A DNA stretch of 6,914 nt from assembly GCA_045646525.1 (NCBI GenBank), contig JAZRKX010000033.1, forward strand, positions 1-6,914, given 5' to 3'. The position numbers and the translations under genes are program-made. Each line of letters starts with the position of its first letter. Positions within the stretch are counted from its first letter, which is position 1. A model generated the notes under the pieces. That model was not told the DNA's origin and ran no database searches. It saw nothing but the letters and a program-made list of their open reading frames with translations. The DNA is from RGIG8748 sp045646525. GTDB taxonomy: Bacteria; Bacillota; Clostridia; UMGS1810. Positions 5,406 to 6,914 of the stretch are shown piece after piece.

Positions 5406-5424
5406 GAAGAATCATACCAAAAAG

Positions 5425-5454
5425 AAAAACCCCCACCTTGCGGCGGGGGTTTTT
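5425..5454. terminator. Rho-independent terminator between convergent operons
   Basis: On the minus strand the RNA forms CCCCCGCC, loop GCAA, GGUGGGGG: eight pairs including one G-U, capped by a stable GNRA tetraloop and followed by UUUUU. On the plus strand the stem has an A/C mismatch at the same place (5435 and 5444) and a UUGC loop, but still keeps seven GC pairs followed by five U. It should work in both directions and slightly better for leftward transcripts. It would end the plus operon (last stop 5160) and the minus operon (last stop 5552). Confidence 0.92.
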
Positions 5455-5466
5455 CACACACACACG

Positions 5467-5487
5467 AAACGGAAAGGAAATCCGTTT
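5467..5487. other. 7-bp hairpin beside the terminator
   Basis: AAACGGA (5467-5473) and TCCGTTT (5481-5487) are exact reverse complements around a 7-base loop. It lies between the predicted minus-strand transcription start near 5490 and the terminator, so it would form the 5' end of a short leftward RNA. Confidence 0.55.
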
Positions 5488-5496
5488 ACTTCTAAC

Positions 5497-5525
5497 ATAA
5501 TACTATGCTTAACTCTTTTCGTCAA
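5497..5525 (-). promoter_or_regulatory. Predicted minus-strand sigma-70/sigma-A promoter
   Basis: Read on the minus strand, TTGACG (5525-5520) is followed after exactly 17 bases by TATTAT (5502-5497). The -35 box is 5 of 6 and the -10 box 5 of 6 against consensus, with ideal spacing. Transcription would start near 5490 and run left into the terminator at 5454-5425, giving an RNA of about 65 bases. It lies downstream of the whole minus operon, so it does not drive those genes. Confidence 0.55.
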
Positions 5526-5551
5526 GCACCTTACTGTGTAAAAACTTGCGG

Positions 5552-5740
5552 TCATTTCTGCCCGACAATAACCTTGATTGCTTCTTCGGTTGCTATCGCT
5601 TTGCCTTTATAATACTCTGCCATTATTTGTCGTAACTCGGCATCGGTATTCTCGTTAAGCCCCTTCTGCCAAACTTCGTACTGGTAATAATATTCTCTCA
5701 TGCGGTTATCAAGCTCCGCTATCATTTGTCTTTTTGTCAT
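5552..5740 (-). CDS. Small helical protein of unknown function (62 aa), last gene of minus operon
   Basis: I chose ATG 5740 over an in-frame ATG at 5782 because AAAGGAG lies just upstream, and the longer form would run into the preceding gene. The product (MTKRQMIAELDNRMREYYYQ...) is mostly charged and predicted to be two or three helices: residues 4-27, 33-46 and 48-58. It has a notable YYYQYEVW aromatic patch and ends in VIVGQK. There is no cysteine, membrane segment or known motif. The gap to the preceding gene is 13 bases, so it is cotranscribed with the FtsK-like ATPase. About 100 bases separate its stop from the shared terminator. Confidence 0.75.
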   Translation of the reverse strand: MTKRQMIAELDNRMREYYYQYEVWQKGLNENTDAELRQIMAEYYKGKAIATEEAIKVIVGQK

Positions 5741-5753
5741 TGTCTTTCTCCTT

Positions 5754-5942
5754 TCAGCAATCTGTAACATCCACAAGCTCATAGAGCTTCACAAGCGACC
5801 TCGCACTTGCGCTCGGCTTGCTCGCCCACGCATTGAACTTTCGCTTTGCTTCTCCTGCTCCCTCGGCTTGGAAGGTCTTGTTGTAATACGACACGCCCTT
5901 CCAACTCTCGCTTGAGTATATCGCCATGTATTCTTTCGCCAT
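5754..5942 (-). CDS. Small protein of unknown function (62 aa) in minus operon
   Basis: The start at ATG 5942 follows AAGGAGA, which overlaps the stop of the preceding gene, leaving only a 3-base gap; the two are almost certainly coupled. The product begins MAKEYMAIYSSESWKGVSYY. It looks alpha/beta: a beta-rich N-terminal half with several aromatics, a helix (GEAKRKFNAWASK), then a strand (LVKLYELVDVTD) and a terminal cysteine. This could be a small compact fold. No family is recognised. Its own stop lies directly before the ribosome binding site of the next gene. Confidence 0.75.
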   Translation of the reverse strand: MAKEYMAIYSSESWKGVSYYNKTFQAEGAGEAKRKFNAWASKPSASARSLVKLYELVDVTDC

Positions 5943-5945
5943 CTT

Positions 5946-6137
5946 CTATCTCCTTATGTCCAGTTCGCCAACTGTTTTCCAGTCGCCTATGGAAAACTCT
6001 TGATTGTAAATCTGCACGACCTCGATTAGACGACCGCCGTACTTAATCCAGTATGCGCCGTTGTCCTTGCGGACTGCTCGCCAAATGTTTTGACCACTTC
6101 CTGTCAAGTGTATCAGCCTTTGCCCTATGCTCTGCAC
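5946..6137 (-). CDS. Small protein of unknown function (63 aa, GTG start) in minus operon
   Basis: The start is the GTG at 6137. AGGGGGTGAT, one base off the full anti-16S consensus, ends 3 bases before it, putting its core 7 bases from the start codon. The in-frame TTG at 6161 would lie inside the FtsK-like gene and lacks such a site. The product looks mainly beta: IGQRLIHLTGSGQNIWRAVR, then NGAYWIKYGGRLIEVVQIYN, then WKTVGELDIRR. It is rich in Trp and Tyr and has no cysteine. I do not recognise a family. It is 11 bases downstream of the FtsK-like ATPase and may be a partner or accessory; this is inference from position only. Confidence 0.75.
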   Translation of the reverse strand: MQSIGQRLIHLTGSGQNIWRAVRKDNGAYWIKYGGRLIEVVQIYNQEFSIGDWKTVGELDIRR

Positions 6138-6140
6138 TTT

Positions 6141-6150
6141 ATCACCCCCT
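6141..6150 (-). promoter_or_regulatory. Near-consensus ribosome binding site that sets a GTG start
   Basis: AGGGGGTGAT on the minus strand differs by one base from AGGAGGTGAT. It sits right at the stop codon of the FtsK-like gene and selects the GTG at 6137 as the start of the next gene. Confidence 0.7.
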
Positions 6151-6883
6151 ACGCTATACAACGCTTGCTCTGCCAGTAGTTCACAAGGTCGTTCATCTCG
6201 GCGTAGTCCGTCATCGGGACTGTCACGTTATGGAGCGACCCTCTCCACTTGACTATCACTCTGCCGTGGAGCGGTAAGTCCTCGCAACCCTTGACCCCGA
6301 TAACCTCACGGCTCTCGATTGCCTCGGCACATCTCATGCCTATTCGCATATCGAACAGCGGCTTGATGTTCTTATTAAGGCAATCCCTGTTCGGGCATTG
6401 TGTAGCTCCTATGATGTGTATGCCCGAAGCTCGTCCCTGTGTCAGCAGGAGCGACATCAGCTTGTTGAACTCGCCCCTGTTCTCCCCAAGAACAAGGGGC
6501 ATAAGCTCGTCTATGATTACATAGATATGCCCGCCGTTCCATGCTCTCGCTCCCGCTTGCTGTGTGATTGTGTACCGCCTGTTCATCTCGGCAACGACCG
6601 ACTCAAGAGCCTTGATAGCTCCTTTAATCGTGTCGGTATACAGCCAAGTGTGGGGAAGGTCTTTCAACGCCCCAAGCTCTAACCTCTTCGGGTCGATAAG
6701 AACAAGCTGTGCTTCGCTCGGGGCTTTCATCTTCAACAGGTCAGTTAGTATGCCGTTCATCAGCGTTGACTTTCCGCAACCTGTTGTCCCTGCAATCAAG
6801 GTATGCTCGGACTCAAGAACTGCCTTCGACAGCTTCTTGACCTCGCCGCCTTTGACTATCCAATCCTTTTTCTTTCCAAACAT
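6149..6883 (-). CDS. Compact FtsK/SpoIIIE-type DNA translocase ATPase
   Basis: This 244-residue protein is essentially only the RecA-like motor of the FtsK-HerA family, which pumps double-stranded DNA using ATP. The Walker A motif is AGTTGCGKST (31-40). LVLIDPKRLEL (60-70) is the FtsK signature strand. EMNRRY (99-104) matches the conserved E-x2-RRY segment. The Walker B motif is YVIIDEL (121-127, Asp125 and Glu126). GIHIIGATQCPN (154-165) is the sensor region corresponding to the family's ATQRP block. SREVIGVKGCEDLPLHG (191-207) matches the family's SRxxxxxxGAExLLG. The membrane domain, linker and gamma DNA-reading domain of chromosomal FtsK are absent, so it is a soluble stripped-down motor. 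Start ATG 6883 follows AAAGGAG. On mobile elements such motors serve transfer, packaging or replication; which one applies here cannot be read. Confidence 0.9.
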   Translation of the reverse strand: MFGKKKDWIVKGGEVKKLSKAVLESEHTLIAGTTGCGKSTLMNGILTDLLKMKAPSEAQLVLIDPKRLELGALKDLPHTWLYTDTIKGAIKALESVVAEMNRRYTITQQAGARAWNGGHIYVIIDELMPLVLGENRGEFNKLMSLLLTQGRASGIHIIGATQCPNRDCLNKNIKPLFDMRIGMRCAEAIESREVIGVKGCEDLPLHGRVIVKWRGSLHNVTVPMTDYAEMNDLVNYWQSKRCIA

Positions 6884-6914
6884 AGTATTCTCCTTTCGTT
6901 TGTGTGTGTTAATC

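Larger units (their letters stand above)
5161..5424. other. Non-coding region between convergent operons, rich in inverted repeats
   Basis: No convincing gene lies in these 264 bases on either strand; the longest start-to-stop frames have 31 codons or fewer. The region carries a long imperfect hairpin, an 8-bp inverted repeat closing a 55-base loop, a 9-base direct repeat (GACTTGGGA at 5287-5295 and 5362-5370), and CTACCCC/GGGGTAG inverted repeats at 5220-5226 and 5344-5350. It would be the 3' untranslated end of the plus operon if transcription continues to the terminator at 5425. It could hold a structured RNA or a cis-acting DNA site. Confidence 0.6.

Noticed and set aside
5455..5465. CA-dinucleotide run, with a GT run near 6901-6911, as paired terminal repeats
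   Set aside because: Similarity is limited to low-complexity dinucleotides and a short TTTCGTTT-like word; too weak to call inverted repeats of an element.

Overview
The window looks like part of the genome of a tailed phage, prophage or phage-plasmid of a Gram-positive host, most likely a gut Clostridia (Firmicutes). The signs are strong AAGGAG/GGAGG-type ribosome binding sites on nearly every gene, many very short cysteine-rich proteins of the kind common in Clostridia phages, tight gene packing, and phage-type recombination and methylation genes. There is no rRNA, tRNA, transposase, integrase or CRISPR array. GC content, estimated by eye, is in the mid to high 40s percent, with a clearly more AT-rich patch inside the methyltransferase.

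Positions 2-5160 are one uninterrupted plus-strand operon of thirteen genes, the first cut by the window edge. In order: the C-terminal end of a zinc-ribbon protein; two small cysteine-rich proteins; a beta-class DNA methyltransferase; a cysteine-rich plus coiled-coil protein; a small membrane protein; a RecB/Cas4-like PD-(D/E)XK nuclease; a small unknown protein; a six-cysteine protein; a putative single-strand annealing (recombination) protein; a small helical protein; an HNH-like protein with a cysteine-rich N-terminal domain; and a protein resembling phage terminase small subunits. Six of the twelve junctions are 4-base ATGA stop/start overlaps, five others overlap by 8-32 bases, and only one junction has a gap (9 bases). 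This implies a single transcript with extensive translational coupling.

Positions 5161-5551 hold no convincing gene. They contain a long imperfect hairpin (5233-5293), an 8-bp inverted repeat closing a 55-base loop (5335-5405), a strong terminator hairpin (5425-5454), a 7-bp hairpin (5467-5487), and a good minus-strand promoter (5497-5525) aimed at the terminator. This is the junction between two convergent operons.

Positions 5552-6883 are a minus-strand operon, transcribed right to left: a compact 244-residue FtsK/SpoIIIE-type DNA-pumping ATPase, then three unrecognised small proteins (63, 62 and 62 residues) separated by 3-13 bases. Its promoter lies beyond the right edge.

Functionally, the plus operon reads as a DNA-metabolism module: the nuclease and putative annealing protein would form a two-component recombination system, and the methyltransferase would modify element DNA. 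The TerS-like gene is not followed by a large terminase subunit. The nearest DNA-translocating ATPase is the convergent FtsK-like one, which is the main oddity of the layout.
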